In this document: positions 43,586 through 52,693 of the stretch, piece by piece | Numbering within the stretch: the first letter of the stretch is position 1 | How the letters are laid out: every line of letters begins with the position of its first letter | Origin: Chryseobacterium populi | GTDB taxonomy: Bacteria > Bacteroidota > Bacteroidia > Flavobacteriales > Weeksellaceae | DNA: 64,000 nucleotides | NCBI RefSeq assembly: GCF_000282115.1 | Contig: NZ_AKJY01000018.1 | Coordinates: forward strand, 1-64,000 | Direction of reading: 5' to 3' | Made by a program: the position numbers and the translations under genes | Notes under the pieces: generated by a model | Told to the model about the DNA's origin: nothing | The model's database searches: none | The model's input: only the letters and a program-made list of their open reading frames with translations

Positions 43586-43879
43586 ATGGCAATTAGAATT
43601 ACATGTATCAGCAAAGATAATGGTTATCACGAAAATCCAAACCTGGCAATTACCCACTTAGGTTGGATAAATGAAGAAACTAAAGAATCAGGAAAAAGTA
43701 CGAGACTAGAAATATATTTCTGGATAAAGAACAAGAATGGATATGCTTATGTTACAGATGTCTATGGAAACAGAGTAAAAGTTATTACTGCAGAGACTGC
43801 TCATGGTACTCAATATTTAAAAACAGAGGCAGACAATACAGTCAGAAATAATTTGTTATCACTTCCTGAATGTAAATAA
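43586..43879 (+). CDS. DUF3892 domain-containing protein
   Basis: The 97-residue protein matches DUF3892: IRITCISKDNGYHENPN at the start, THLGWINEETKESGKST in the centre, the YVTDVYGNRVKVITAE strand pair, GTQYLKTEADNT and the closing RNNLLSLPEC. The function of the family is unknown. It is a single gene with its own AT-rich upstream region (43386-43585, nothing else visible) and a terminator. Confidence 0.85.
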   Translation: MAIRITCISKDNGYHENPNLAITHLGWINEETKESGKSTRLEIYFWIKNKNGYAYVTDVYGNRVKVITAETAHGTQYLKTEADNTVRNNLLSLPECK

Positions 43880-43899
43880 AAATTATAGAGTTTTTGAAA

Positions 43900-43930
43900 T
43901 AAAAGCTGTTCTTTAAGTGAACAGCTTTTA
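43900..43930. terminator. Bidirectional terminator between the DUF3892 and thioredoxin-family genes
   Basis: AAAAGCTGTTC (43901-43911) pairs perfectly with GAACAGCTTTT (43919-43929); both flanks are A/T-rich. It serves the converging genes. Confidence 0.8.
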
Positions 43931-43987
43931 TATATTCTTAAATTGCAAAAACCATAAATAGATAATATGCAGTCCTCAGCTTAAAAA

Positions 43988-44542
43988 TTATTTCCATTTG
44001 ATGTTACAGCCCATACTCGGTCTCTGGATTTCTTCCTGAGGCTCTCCCAATAAAAGATTTTCAAAGGCAATAATCAGGTCTTCACCGGTCACATCCTTAT
44101 TATTTCCGGGTCTTGAATCATCCATCTGACCTCTGTAAATAAGGTCAAGCTTTTCATCAAAGAAATAAAAATCCGGTGTACAAGCAGCATCATATGCTTT
44201 TGCAACCGCCTGGCTTTCATCATACAGGTAAGGGAAATCAAAATTTCTTTCAATCTGGAATTCAATCATTTTTTCCGGAGCATCTGCCGGGTATTTTTCC
44301 ATATCATTTGCATTGATTGCAATGAATTCTATTCCTTTTTCCTGATAATCTTCATAAAGCTCATTAAGCTTATCAATCACGTGAAGTACAAACGGGCAGT
44401 GGTTACACATAAAAATAACCAACGTTCCCTTTTCTCCTTTCAGGTCATCTAATGACTGAATCTCGTTAGTTTTCGACGGATTAGGAAGCTCAAAAAAAGG
44501 AGCTTTTGTTCCTAATGCCAACATATTGGAGGGTGTATTCAT
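43988..44542 (-). CDS. Thioredoxin-family redoxin
   Basis: From the ATG at 44542 the protein has 184 residues; a TTG 17 codons earlier exists but adds a non-conserved extension. It has the AhpC/TSA-like thioredoxin fold: the N-terminal TKAPFFELPNPSKTNEIQSL, and MCNHCPFVLHVIDKLNELYE with a CxxC-type pair (C-N-H-C). FIAINANDMEKYPADAPEKM and ACTPDFYFFDEKLDLIYRG follow. Such proteins are thiol-disulfide oxidoreductases of unknown partner. No signal peptide is seen, so it is cytoplasmic. It is divergent from the TetR gene. Confidence 0.9.
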   Translation of the reverse strand: MNTPSNMLALGTKAPFFELPNPSKTNEIQSLDDLKGEKGTLVIFMCNHCPFVLHVIDKLNELYEDYQEKGIEFIAINANDMEKYPADAPEKMIEFQIERNFDFPYLYDESQAVAKAYDAACTPDFYFFDEKLDLIYRGQMDDSRPGNNKDVTGEDLIIAFENLLLGEPQEEIQRPSMGCNIKWK

Positions 44543-44672
44543 ATCCTTTATTTTCTTTATCGGCAAAGATAAAACTTCTTTTATGACTGGCAATTCAGGT
44601 TGTTATAAAGTTGAGTTAAATGTTAAAATTTAAATATTATTTGGAAGATATTGGTTAATCTTTGTAGTTTTG

Positions 44673-44685
44673 CTAACACTGTTAG
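44673..44685. promoter_or_regulatory. TetR-type operator 1, over the tetR start region
   Basis: CTAACACTGTTAG is a perfect palindrome (CTAACA, central C, TGTTAG). It lies between a TAATCTTTG -7-like box (44656-44664) and the tetR ATG at 44697. The same motif recurs three times upstream of the efflux operon. Confidence 0.7.
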
Positions 44686-44696
44686 TAAAAAATATA

Positions 44697-45293
44697 ATGG
44701 GCCTACATGAACGACGTCAAAGAGAAAAAGAATCCATCCGAGCAAATATCTTGCAGGCGGCTTTTAATTTGGCTAAAACAGACGGCTGGGCTTCACTTTC
44801 TATACGTAAAATAGCAGACGCTATAGAATATAGTGCTCCTGTAGTTTATGACTATTTTGAAAACAAAGAAGCTATTTTATATGAAATCTCACTAAATGGT
44901 TTCCATTGTTTACATATAGAATTACTGAAAGCTCAGAAAAAACATGACACACCGGAAGAACAATTGACAGCCATTGTGGATACTTACTGGAAGTTTGCTT
45001 TTAAGAATAAAGAATATTACCAGCTGATGTTTGGTTTGGGAATGCAATGTAGTGGTAAAGGGTTGATGAAAGAAGAATTTTCATCTTTTCAGGACCTTAT
45101 TTATGATTGTACCTACGAAATGATTAAGAAGAACGGATCGAATACGGACAATGCCTGTCATATGTCTCATGCTTTGTTTTCAGCAGTACACGGACTGATT
45201 TCTATTATGATGATGCGTAATGATGATATTCCTTCTACGATGAATAAAACAACTTTAGACGAAACGGTTTCTGCTTTCATTAAATCTTTGTAA
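44697..45293 (+). CDS. TetR/AcrR-family transcriptional regulator
   Basis: From the ATG at 44697 there are 198 residues; a TTG nine codons earlier is in the operator region. The N-terminal TetR HTH is clear (ESIRANILQAAFNLAKTDGW, SLSIRKIADAIEYSAPVVYDYFENKEAILYEI), followed by a helical ligand-binding domain with a Cys-containing core. Its gene lies directly upstream of an RND efflux operon, and four copies of one palindrome surround it, so it very probably represses both itself and the pump. The ligand is unknown. Confidence 0.95.
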   Translation: MGLHERRQREKESIRANILQAAFNLAKTDGWASLSIRKIADAIEYSAPVVYDYFENKEAILYEISLNGFHCLHIELLKAQKKHDTPEEQLTAIVDTYWKFAFKNKEYYQLMFGLGMQCSGKGLMKEEFSSFQDLIYDCTYEMIKKNGSNTDNACHMSHALFSAVHGLISIMMMRNDDIPSTMNKTTLDETVSAFIKSL

Positions 45294-45298
45294 ATTTT

Positions 45299-45584
45299 TT
45301 TTGAACCTGACATTAACACCGTTAGGAAAAATAACACAGAATATATTAAAAATATTCAACAAAAAAGAAAATAAAACCAAAATACACCTATAGAAAATAA
45401 GAAATTAAAAGTATTTTTTTAATATTACCTTCTTAAGTATTAACACTGTTAGAAAAAATAACAATCACACCTCATTTTATAAATACTAAACCAACATTAA
45501 AAACATTAACTATTATGGAAATGATCATGTAACCTTTATTACAAATTCTATAATTTTTTTTGAACTAATCATTAACACTGTTAG
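45299..45584. promoter_or_regulatory. Efflux operon leader with three TetR-type operators
   Basis: The 363-bp gap before the adaptor gene has three more palindromes: TTAACACCGTTAG (45313-45325), TTAACACTGTTAG (45440-45452) and TTAACACTGTTAG (45572-45584), spaced about 127 and 132 bp. The first and third are embedded in the same module: a T-run with TTTG, GAAC, six bases, then the palindrome. A five-codon ATG-to-TAA stub (45515-45532, MEMIM) lies between the second and third. It holds no other ORF. The region is probably a duplicated control region. Confidence 0.65.
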
Positions 45585-45656
45585 AAAAATTAACGGAATT
45601 TATTCAAAAAACAACATTTACTTAATTCAACACTTCATTAAAAAATTAAACTTAAA

Positions 45657-46817
45657 ATGAAAATACCTGGAAAAACGAGGATTATTGTACTGATCTCAAG
45701 TATTATCCTTTTACAGAATTGCAGCAAGGCCGCGGAAGGTTCAAACCAAGCCCCACCTGCACCAGAATTGCCGGTTTATACCGTGATTACCTCTCCAGCT
45801 ACGACATATCAGGAATTTCCGACTGCATTAGAAGGGAAAAACAATGTAGAAATAAGGTCTCAGGTAGACGGATATCTAGATAGAATCTATGTGGAAGAAG
45901 GCGCTTATGTGAGAGCCGGACAACCTCTGTTCAAAATAGATTCAAGAGCATATGGTGAACAGATGAATATGGCTCAGGCCAACTTACAGGCTGCCAATGC
46001 TAATATTCAGAAAGCAAAAGTAGAAGTTGACAGGCTTCAGCCATTGGTAGCCGCAAAAGTAGTTTCTGATGTACAGCTGAAAACTGCAAAAGCCAATTAT
46101 GCGGCCGCAGTAGCATCTGCAGCACAGGCAAAAGCTTCTGTAGGCGGCGCTAAGATCAACGTAGGATTTACAACCATTACAGCTCCTGTAAGCGGTTATA
46201 TCGGGAGAATTCCATATAAAAAAGGAAGTCTGATCTCAAGAACAGATCCCAATCCTTTAACCTTACTGTCAGACATCAGCGAGATCTATGCCTATTTCTC
46301 ATTAAGTGAACTGGACTTTATTGCTTTTCAGAAAAAATATCCCGGAGCAACTTTAGATGAGAAACTGAAAAATATGCCTATGGTAGACCTGGTAATTGCC
46401 GACAACAGCACTTATCCCGAAAAAGGTAAAATGAGTATTGTAGACGGACAGTTTGATAAGACTACCGGAGCCATCAGCGTGCGTGCAGTTTTCCCAAATG
46501 CAAACGGAGCATTGAGAACAGGAAATACAGGAAGAGTACGTATGCCTCAGCTTCTGACCAATATGTTGGTTATCCCACAGGAATCTACTTTTGAGATTCA
46601 GGATAAAACTTATGTATATGTTCTAGGAAAAGATAAAAAAGTAACGAGCAAACCGGTGACCATTTCCGGAAAAACAGACAGCTATTACTTCATTTCTGAT
46701 GGACTTTCTGTAGGTGATAAAATTGTATACACAGGTCTTGGCAGCTTGAAAGACGGCGCTTCAATACAACCGAAAGCGATTTCTTCTGACAGCTTATTCA
46801 AGTCAAAACCCTTGTAA
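45657..46817 (+). CDS. RND efflux periplasmic adaptor subunit (lipoprotein)
   Basis: The 386-residue protein is a membrane-fusion protein of the MexA/AcrA type. A lipobox (ILLQNC, Cys near residue 22) anchors it. Visible are the barrel-sandwich hybrid halves (VEIRSQVDGYLDRIYVEEGAYV and TTITAPVSGYIGRIPYKKG), an alpha-hairpin between them (AQANLQAANANIQKAKVEV), and the beta-barrel and membrane-proximal domains. It connects the RND pump to the outer membrane factor. It is the first gene of the operon, 41 bp before the pump gene. Confidence 0.96.
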   Translation: MKIPGKTRIIVLISSIILLQNCSKAAEGSNQAPPAPELPVYTVITSPATTYQEFPTALEGKNNVEIRSQVDGYLDRIYVEEGAYVRAGQPLFKIDSRAYGEQMNMAQANLQAANANIQKAKVEVDRLQPLVAAKVVSDVQLKTAKANYAAAVASAAQAKASVGGAKINVGFTTITAPVSGYIGRIPYKKGSLISRTDPNPLTLLSDISEIYAYFSLSELDFIAFQKKYPGATLDEKLKNMPMVDLVIADNSTYPEKGKMSIVDGQFDKTTGAISVRAVFPNANGALRTGNTGRVRMPQLLTNMLVIPQESTFEIQDKTYVYVLGKDKKVTSKPVTISGKTDSYYFISDGLSVGDKIVYTGLGSLKDGASIQPKAISSDSLFKSKPL

Positions 46818-46858
46818 ACTTTTTTCAGATACAGAAGACTTAAAAAAATAAACTTCTT

Positions 46859-49800
46859 ATGTTAAAACAATTTATAGAAAGACCGGTACTATCCACGGTC
46901 ATATCCATCATACTCTTATTATTGGGGGCACTTTCGGTTTTCAATCTTCCGATTACGCTGTTTCCGGATATCGCACCTCCAAGTGTTCAGGTGACAGCAT
47001 TCTATCCCGGAGCCAACGCTGAAGTAGTGGCCCGCTCGGTAGCAACCCCGATTGAAGAAGCAGTGAATGGTGTTGAGAACATGACGTACATGACCTCAAA
47101 TTCAAGTAACGACGGTACAATGACTCTGAGCGTATTTTTCAAACAGGGTTCAGACGCCGATAACGCAGCCGTAAACGTACAAAACCGTGTATCGAAAGCA
47201 ATGAGCCAGCTTCCTCAGGAAGTGGTGCAGGCCGGTATCTCAACACAGAAAGTACAAAACAGTTTCATCATGTTTATGGGTCTGTATAGTGAAGATCCGA
47301 AACAATATGACGAGCTTTTCCTGCAAAATTACCTTAAGATCAATGTAATTCCTCAGATACAGCGTATCCCGGGGGTTGCACAGGCCCAGGTTTTCGGAAC
47401 AAGAGACTATTCAATGCGTATCTGGCTGAAACCGGATCGTCTGGCAGCTAATAATCTTTCTCCTCAGGAAGTATTGAATGCCATTAAAGACCACAACCTT
47501 GAAGCTGCTCCAGGACGTCTCGGGCAGGGAAGTAAGGAAACATACGAATACATCCTTAAGTATAAAGGAAAGCTGAATAAGAATGCAGATTATGAAAATA
47601 TTGCCATTAAAGCTAACAATGACGGATCATTCCTGAGACTAAAAGATGTGGCAAGAGTAGAATTCGGTTCTTATACTTATACAGCGGCCAACAGAGTTGA
47701 CGGAAAGCCGGTAGCCGGTTTTGCGATCTTACAGACTGCCAACTCTAACGCGAATGAAATTTTAACTGAAATTGAAAAACAGGTTGATGAGTTTTCAACT
47801 ACCCTGCCAAAAGGAGTAAAACCGATCATCATGTATAATTCCAAAGACTTCCTTGATGCTTCTATTCATCAGGTAGTGGAAACTTTGATAATTGCATTCA
47901 TTCTGGTATTTATTGTGGTATACATTTTCCTTCAGGATTTCAGATCTACCCTGATCCCGGCAATTGCAGTTCCTGTAGCCATTATCGGTACTTTTTTCTT
48001 CCTGCAATTGTTTGGGTTCAGTATCAATATGCTTACGTTGTTTGCTTTGATCCTGGCCATCGGTATTGTGGTGGATGATGCCATCGTGGTAGTAGAAGCT
48101 GTTCACTCTAAAATGGAGCATACGGGAATGCCCGTGGAACAGGCCACGACGAACTCAATGAGTGAAATCTCAGGAGCCATTATTTCCATTACACTGGTAA
48201 TGTGCGCGGTATTTATTCCGGTTGGTTTTATGCAGGGTCCTGCAGGGGTTTTCTACAGACAGTTTGCCTTCACATTGGTTATCGCGATTTTGATTTCAGC
48301 TGTGAACGCATTAACATTAAGCCCGGCTTTATGTGCGCTTTTCCTTAATGATCCTCAGGGAGAGCACGGCCACGAGAAAAAAGGATTTGGAGCGAAATTT
48401 TTCAGTGCATTCAATGCCAGCTTCAATAATATGACCAGAAAATACATCTACAGTCTTAAGTTTTTAATTAAAAATAAATGGGTAGCTGTAGGAGGTTTGG
48501 CGATATTAATTGCAGCAAGTGTGATCCTGATTAAAAAAGCGCCATCAGGATTTATTCCGACAGAAGACCAGGGATTTGTTTTATATGCCGTGAACACTCC
48601 TCCGGGGAGTTCATTGGAAAGAACGCACCGTGCCACCGAACAGATTGATAAAATTGTAAACGGAGAGAAAGCAACCGGCCATTTATGGGTGGCAGACGGA
48701 TTGAATTTCATCAGTAACGCCAACGCTTCTCCTTATTCTGCAGGATTTATTAAATTGAAAGATTACGACCAACGTGGTGATCTTAAAGATCCTGACCAGA
48801 TTGCCGCACAATTAACCGGAAAGGTAGGTGCGGTAAAAGATGCGAATGCTTTCTTCTTCAACTTCCCTACCATTCAGGGGTTTGGTAACGTGAGTGGTTT
48901 TGAATTCATGTTGCAGGATAAGACCAACGGTTCTTTTGAACAATTGGGAACGACAACCCAGGCATTTATCGGTGAATTGATGAAACGTCCGGAAATCGCT
49001 TTTGCATTCACAACGTATGCAGCAGGAAATCCACAGTACACTATTGAAGTGGACGCTGATAAAGCCAACCAGTTGGGAGTTTCTGTTACAGAATTGATGC
49101 AGACCATGCAGATTTACTACGGTAGTAGCTTCGTTTCAGATTTCAACAGATTCGGAAAATACTATAGAGTAATGGCCCAGGCTGATATTCCTTATCGTAC
49201 GGATGTAAATTCTTTAGAAGGAATTTATGTAAAAAATAATCAGGCTGAAATGGTTCCTGTAAAAACTTTAGTGACTTTAAAAAGATCATTCGGCCCTGAA
49301 ACCGTAACAAGAAATAACCTGTTCAATGCAGTAACCATCAACGGAACACCAAAACCCGGATACAGTACCGGAGATGCCATTAAAGCAGTGGAAGAAGTGG
49401 CTAAGCAATCCCTTCCAAGAGGATATGGCTACGAATGGACCGGAATTACCCGTGAAGAAATCAAAACCGGAGGCCAGACTGCATTCATCTTTATGCTAAG
49501 TATTTTGTTTGTATACTTCTTGCTTGCCGCTCAGTATGAAAGCTATATCCTCCCGTTTGCAGTCATCCTTACCGTTCCTACAGGAATATTTGGGGTATTT
49601 GCCTTCACAGGTCTGGCAGGAATTGACAATAATATTTATGTACAGGTAGGACTGATCATGCTCGTGGGGCTATTGGCAAAAAATGCCATCCTGATTGTAG
49701 AATTTGCCGTTCAGAGAAGAAACGCAGGAAAAACATTGATTGAATCTGCACTTCAGGCATCAAGACTACGTTTGAGACCTATTTTGATGACTTCATTCGC

Positions 49801-50032
49801 CTTCATTATCGGTATGCTTCCGTTGGTTTGGACACAGGGTGCTTCTGCAAAAGGTAACCATTCAATCGGTATCAGTACAGTAGGTGGAATGTTGACAGGT
49901 GTTTTATTCGGGATCTTTATTATTCCTGTGATGTTTGTCATCTTCCAGTATCTGCATGAAAAAATGCCGAGCAGAAAAAAGAGAAGACTTCAAAAGCAAA
50001 ATCAGGAGCAAACTTTAACAACTGCTCATTAA
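46859..50032 (+). CDS. RND efflux pump permease (HAE1 type)
   Basis: The 1057-residue protein is an AcrB/MexB-type pump, with 12 membrane segments and two large periplasmic loops. The proton-relay pair of Asp in segment 4 is present (GIVVDDAIVVVEAVH, near residue 400), as are the N-terminal FIERPVLSTVISIILLLLG and the AAQYESYILPFAVILTVPTG segment. It exports hydrophobic drugs or metabolites using proton motive force; the substrates are unknown. It lies between the adaptor and the outer membrane factor. Confidence 0.97.
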   Translation: MLKQFIERPVLSTVISIILLLLGALSVFNLPITLFPDIAPPSVQVTAFYPGANAEVVARSVATPIEEAVNGVENMTYMTSNSSNDGTMTLSVFFKQGSDADNAAVNVQNRVSKAMSQLPQEVVQAGISTQKVQNSFIMFMGLYSEDPKQYDELFLQNYLKINVIPQIQRIPGVAQAQVFGTRDYSMRIWLKPDRLAANNLSPQEVLNAIKDHNLEAAPGRLGQGSKETYEYILKYKGKLNKNADYENIAIKANNDGSFLRLKDVARVEFGSYTYTAANRVDGKPVAGFAILQTANSNANEILTEIEKQVDEFSTTLPKGVKPIIMYNSKDFLDASIHQVVETLIIAFILVFIVVYIFLQDFRSTLIPAIAVPVAIIGTFFFLQLFGFSINMLTLFALILAIGIVVDDAIVVVEAVHSKMEHTGMPVEQATTNSMSEISGAIISITLVMCAVFIPVGFMQGPAGVFYRQFAFTLVIAILISAVNALTLSPALCALFLNDPQGEHGHEKKGFGAKFFSAFNASFNNMTRKYIYSLKFLIKNKWVAVGGLAILIAASVILIKKAPSGFIPTEDQGFVLYAVNTPPGSSLERTHRATEQIDKIVNGEKATGHLWVADGLNFISNANASPYSAGFIKLKDYDQRGDLKDPDQIAAQLTGKVGAVKDANAFFFNFPTIQGFGNVSGFEFMLQDKTNGSFEQLGTTTQAFIGELMKRPEIAFAFTTYAAGNPQYTIEVDADKANQLGVSVTELMQTMQIYYGSSFVSDFNRFGKYYRVMAQADIPYRTDVNSLEGIYVKNNQAEMVPVKTLVTLKRSFGPETVTRNNLFNAVTINGTPKPGYSTGDAIKAVEEVAKQSLPRGYGYEWTGITREEIKTGGQTAFIFMLSILFVYFLLAAQYESYILPFAVILTVPTGIFGVFAFTGLAGIDNNIYVQVGLIMLVGLLAKNAILIVEFAVQRRNAGKTLIESALQASRLRLRPILMTSFAFIIGMLPLVWTQGASAKGNHSIGISTVGGMLTGVLFGIFIIPVMFVIFQYLHEKMPSRKKRRLQKQNQEQTLTTAH

Positions 50033-50044
50033 AAGTTTATTGAA

Positions 50045-51466
50045 ATGAGAACAATAAAAAGAATAAAAAATATATTTACAGCATTAATATTAGCAGTGAT
50101 CGCGGTTTCTTGTGTAACGAAAGTTGCCTACAAAGAGCCGGATCCCCAGCTTCCCGAAGAATTCCGGTTTACAGCAACCGCTGATACGGCAAGCATCGCT
50201 AATCTGGAATGGAGAAAATTCTTCAATGATCCCATTTTACAGGGTTTGATTGAGAAAGGAATTGCCAATAACTATGACCTTCAGATTGCTTTGAAACAGG
50301 TCGCCTCTTCACAGGAGAGATTACTGCAGGCAAAATACCTCCAATATCCCGACATCGGTTTTGGAGTCTCAGCTCAGATTTCAAGACCTTCAAAAAACAG
50401 CATGAACGGGCAGAGCCTTAATTTATTTTTAGGGAAAAGCCATGTTGAAGATTACAATGCAGCATTCAACCTTTCATGGGAAGCTGATATCTGGGGGAAA
50501 ATAAAAAATCAGCAGGAAGTTTCAAGAATGCAGTATCTGCAGACTTATGAGGCAACCAAAGCCATCCAGACACAGGTAGTGGCTGCGATCGCTCAGGGAT
50601 ATTATAATCTGCTGATGCTTGACAAGCAGATGGAAATTGCCAAATCCAACCTGGAATTAAGCAATAACACGTTGTCGATCACCCAAAAGATGTGGGACAG
50701 CGGAGATACAACTTCTCTCGGAGTTCAGCAGGCTACTGCACAAAAGCAGTCTACAGAGCTTCTGATCTCCCAGCTGGAACAAAATATTGCCATTCAGGAA
50801 AATGCACTGAGCATCCTGGTTGGAGAAACTCCGAATAAAGTAAACAGAACGATTGAAATGTCTGACACATCATTACCACAGGATATTTCAGCAGGATTAC
50901 CGGCAGCAATGGTAAGCCGTCGTCCGGATGTCCGTCAGCAGGAATTGGTTTTACTGGAATCCAATGCCATAGTAGGAATTGCCCAGGCCAATATGTATCC
51001 TTCTTTAAAGATTACAGCAAATGGCGGTGTTAATTCTTTCAAAATTGATAACTGGTTTCAGATTCCGGCTTCATTGTTCGGATCTGTTTTAGGAGGAATT
51101 ACCCAGCCAATTTTCCAGAAAAGACAATTGAAAACCGATCTGAATGTCGCTAAAATTCAGAGAGAGAAAAATGTACTGGCATTCCGTCAGTCTGTTTTAA
51201 ATGCAGTAGGTGAAGTTTCCGATGCTTTGGTTTCTAATGAAAGCCTAAAAGTGCAGGAACAAAAAGCAACAGAACAGGTTGCTACCCTAAAAGACGGGAT
51301 TAAAAGTGCACAGATGCTTTACAAAGGTGGTCTGGCCAATTACCTGGAAGTAATTACAGCTCAGGGTAATTCTCTGCAGGCAGAACTGAATCTTGCATCT
51401 GTAAAAAGACAACGATTAAGCAGCATTGTAGATCTTTACAGGGCTTTAGGCGGCGGATGGAAGTAG
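50045..51466 (+). CDS. RND efflux outer membrane factor (OprM/NodT type, lipoprotein)
   Basis: The 473-residue protein has a lipobox (AVIAVSC, Cys near residue 22) and the NodT/OprM pattern of two TolC-like repeats: LEWRKFFNDPILQGLIEKGI, NYDLQIALKQVASSQ, LSWEADIWGKIKNQ, GDTTSLGVQQATAQ and RRPDVRQQELVLLES, with KGGLANYLEVITAQ in the second repeat. It forms the outer membrane channel of the tripartite pump. It is the last gene of the operon, 12 bp after the pump gene. Confidence 0.96.
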   Translation: MRTIKRIKNIFTALILAVIAVSCVTKVAYKEPDPQLPEEFRFTATADTASIANLEWRKFFNDPILQGLIEKGIANNYDLQIALKQVASSQERLLQAKYLQYPDIGFGVSAQISRPSKNSMNGQSLNLFLGKSHVEDYNAAFNLSWEADIWGKIKNQQEVSRMQYLQTYEATKAIQTQVVAAIAQGYYNLLMLDKQMEIAKSNLELSNNTLSITQKMWDSGDTTSLGVQQATAQKQSTELLISQLEQNIAIQENALSILVGETPNKVNRTIEMSDTSLPQDISAGLPAAMVSRRPDVRQQELVLLESNAIVGIAQANMYPSLKITANGGVNSFKIDNWFQIPASLFGSVLGGITQPIFQKRQLKTDLNVAKIQREKNVLAFRQSVLNAVGEVSDALVSNESLKVQEQKATEQVATLKDGIKSAQMLYKGGLANYLEVITAQGNSLQAELNLASVKRQRLSSIVDLYRALGGGWK

Positions 51467-51485
51467 TAAATTAATTATATTGTTG

Positions 51486-51516
51486 AAGTGCGGTCCTTCG
51501 GGATCGCACTTTTTTA
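51486..51516 (+). terminator. Terminator of the efflux operon with a UUCG tetraloop
   Basis: AAGTGCGGTCC (51486-51496) pairs with GGATCGCACTT (51501-51511) with one G-U, closing the very stable C(TTCG)G loop at 51497-51500, followed by a T-run. The 210 bp after it hold no ORF that I can support. Confidence 0.85.
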
Positions 51517-51726
51517 TTCTAAATTATTTAAACGCAAAGTTTTAATAAAAAAAGGTGCTCCAATGAGTAAAGATTGCAGCAATCCGTTTATAAGACCGGC
51601 TTCTTAAAAATCAATTTCATTGATTCAGACTTTGCCTCTTTAAAATGTTCAGTAATCAAAATCAATCTTTACGTTAAAAATACTTGCGATCATGAAACTT
51701 AATATCCTTAAAAACTCAACAGGATC

Positions 51727-52650
51727 TTAATGGTTAAAATTTTTAATGTTTCCAGAAATCCATTGAAGAAGATCATCAAAATCATTTTGAGAATACCCCA
51801 GCTTCAGATAATGAATATCATCCGCTTTCCGATACCACGTTAACTGACGTTTTGCATATCGTCTGCTGTTTTTCTTGATTTCAGAAACGGCAAAATCCAG
51901 ATCCCATTCACCACCAAAATATTTGAAAAGCTCAGCATAGCCAACCGTATTCAGGGCGGTGAGCCCTTTAAATTCTTCCAGGCCTTTTGCTTCTTCCAGC
52001 AAACCTTTCTCCATCATCATATCCACTCTCCTGTTGATCCTCTCATACAACTCTTCCCTCGAAGCCTCAATTCCGATCCTGATTACATTAAAATCCCTGG
52101 AATCCTGTGAAACAGCAATCAGCTCAGAATACTTTTTGCCGGTCTGCCAAATCACATCAATCGCTCTTAAAAGCCTCCGGTGATTATGAAAATCTACGAC
52201 TGCATAATATTCAGGGTCAAGCTCCTTTAAGATTTCCTGTAGCTTTTCAATTCCTTCCTTGTCAAAGATTTTCTGTAATTTTTTCTGATTGTTTTCATCA
52301 GCTTCCGGAAGATCATTCAAGCCTTCAATCACGGCTCTTTCATACATCATACTTCCACCGACAAGGATCACGGTATCATGATTTTTAAAAAGTTCGTGGA
52401 GTTTTTTTAAGGCATCTTCTTCGTATTGCCCGATGGAGTAATATTCTTTAACCGAAAGGTTTCCGATAAAATGATGAGTAGCTTCCGACAATTCTTCTTC
52501 TGACGGAGCTGCCGTACCAATTTTCATTTCCTTAAAAAACTGGCGTGAATCACAGGAAACAATTTCCGTATTGAAATGGTTAGCCAGATCAATTGCTAAT
52601 TTCGTTTTTCCAATTCCGGTGGGTCCTACTACAGAAATCAAATTTTTCAC
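51727..52650 (-). CDS. miaA: tRNA dimethylallyltransferase
   Basis: MiaA adds a dimethylallyl group to A37 of tRNAs that read UNN codons. The 307-residue protein has the P-loop GPTGIGKTKLA (residues 9-19), the DSRQFFKEMKIGTAAPS motif, VKEYYSIGQY, LVGGSMMYERAVIEGL and the RYAKRQLTWYRK motif near the C-terminus. The start codon is GTG at 52650. It is divergent from yicC with overlapping promoters. Confidence 0.96.
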   Translation of the reverse strand: MKNLISVVGPTGIGKTKLAIDLANHFNTEIVSCDSRQFFKEMKIGTAAPSEEELSEATHHFIGNLSVKEYYSIGQYEEDALKKLHELFKNHDTVILVGGSMMYERAVIEGLNDLPEADENNQKKLQKIFDKEGIEKLQEILKELDPEYYAVVDFHNHRRLLRAIDVIWQTGKKYSELIAVSQDSRDFNVIRIGIEASREELYERINRRVDMMMEKGLLEEAKGLEEFKGLTALNTVGYAELFKYFGGEWDLDFAVSEIKKNSRRYAKRQLTWYRKADDIHYLKLGYSQNDFDDLLQWISGNIKNFNH

Positions 52651-52654
52651 AGTG

Positions 52655-52684
52655 CTAATTTAAATGTTTATCTTTGTACAACAA
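52655..52684. promoter_or_regulatory. Interleaved divergent promoters of miaA and yicC
   Basis: On the plus strand TATCTTTG (52669-52676, exact) lies 17 nt before the yicC ATG. On the minus strand TTG (plus 52682-52684), 19 nt, then TAAATTAG (plus 52655-52662, seven of eight bases) ends 4 nt before the miaA GTG. The two promoters overlap, so only one can be occupied at a time. Confidence 0.5.
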
Positions 52685-52693
52685 TAAAAAACT

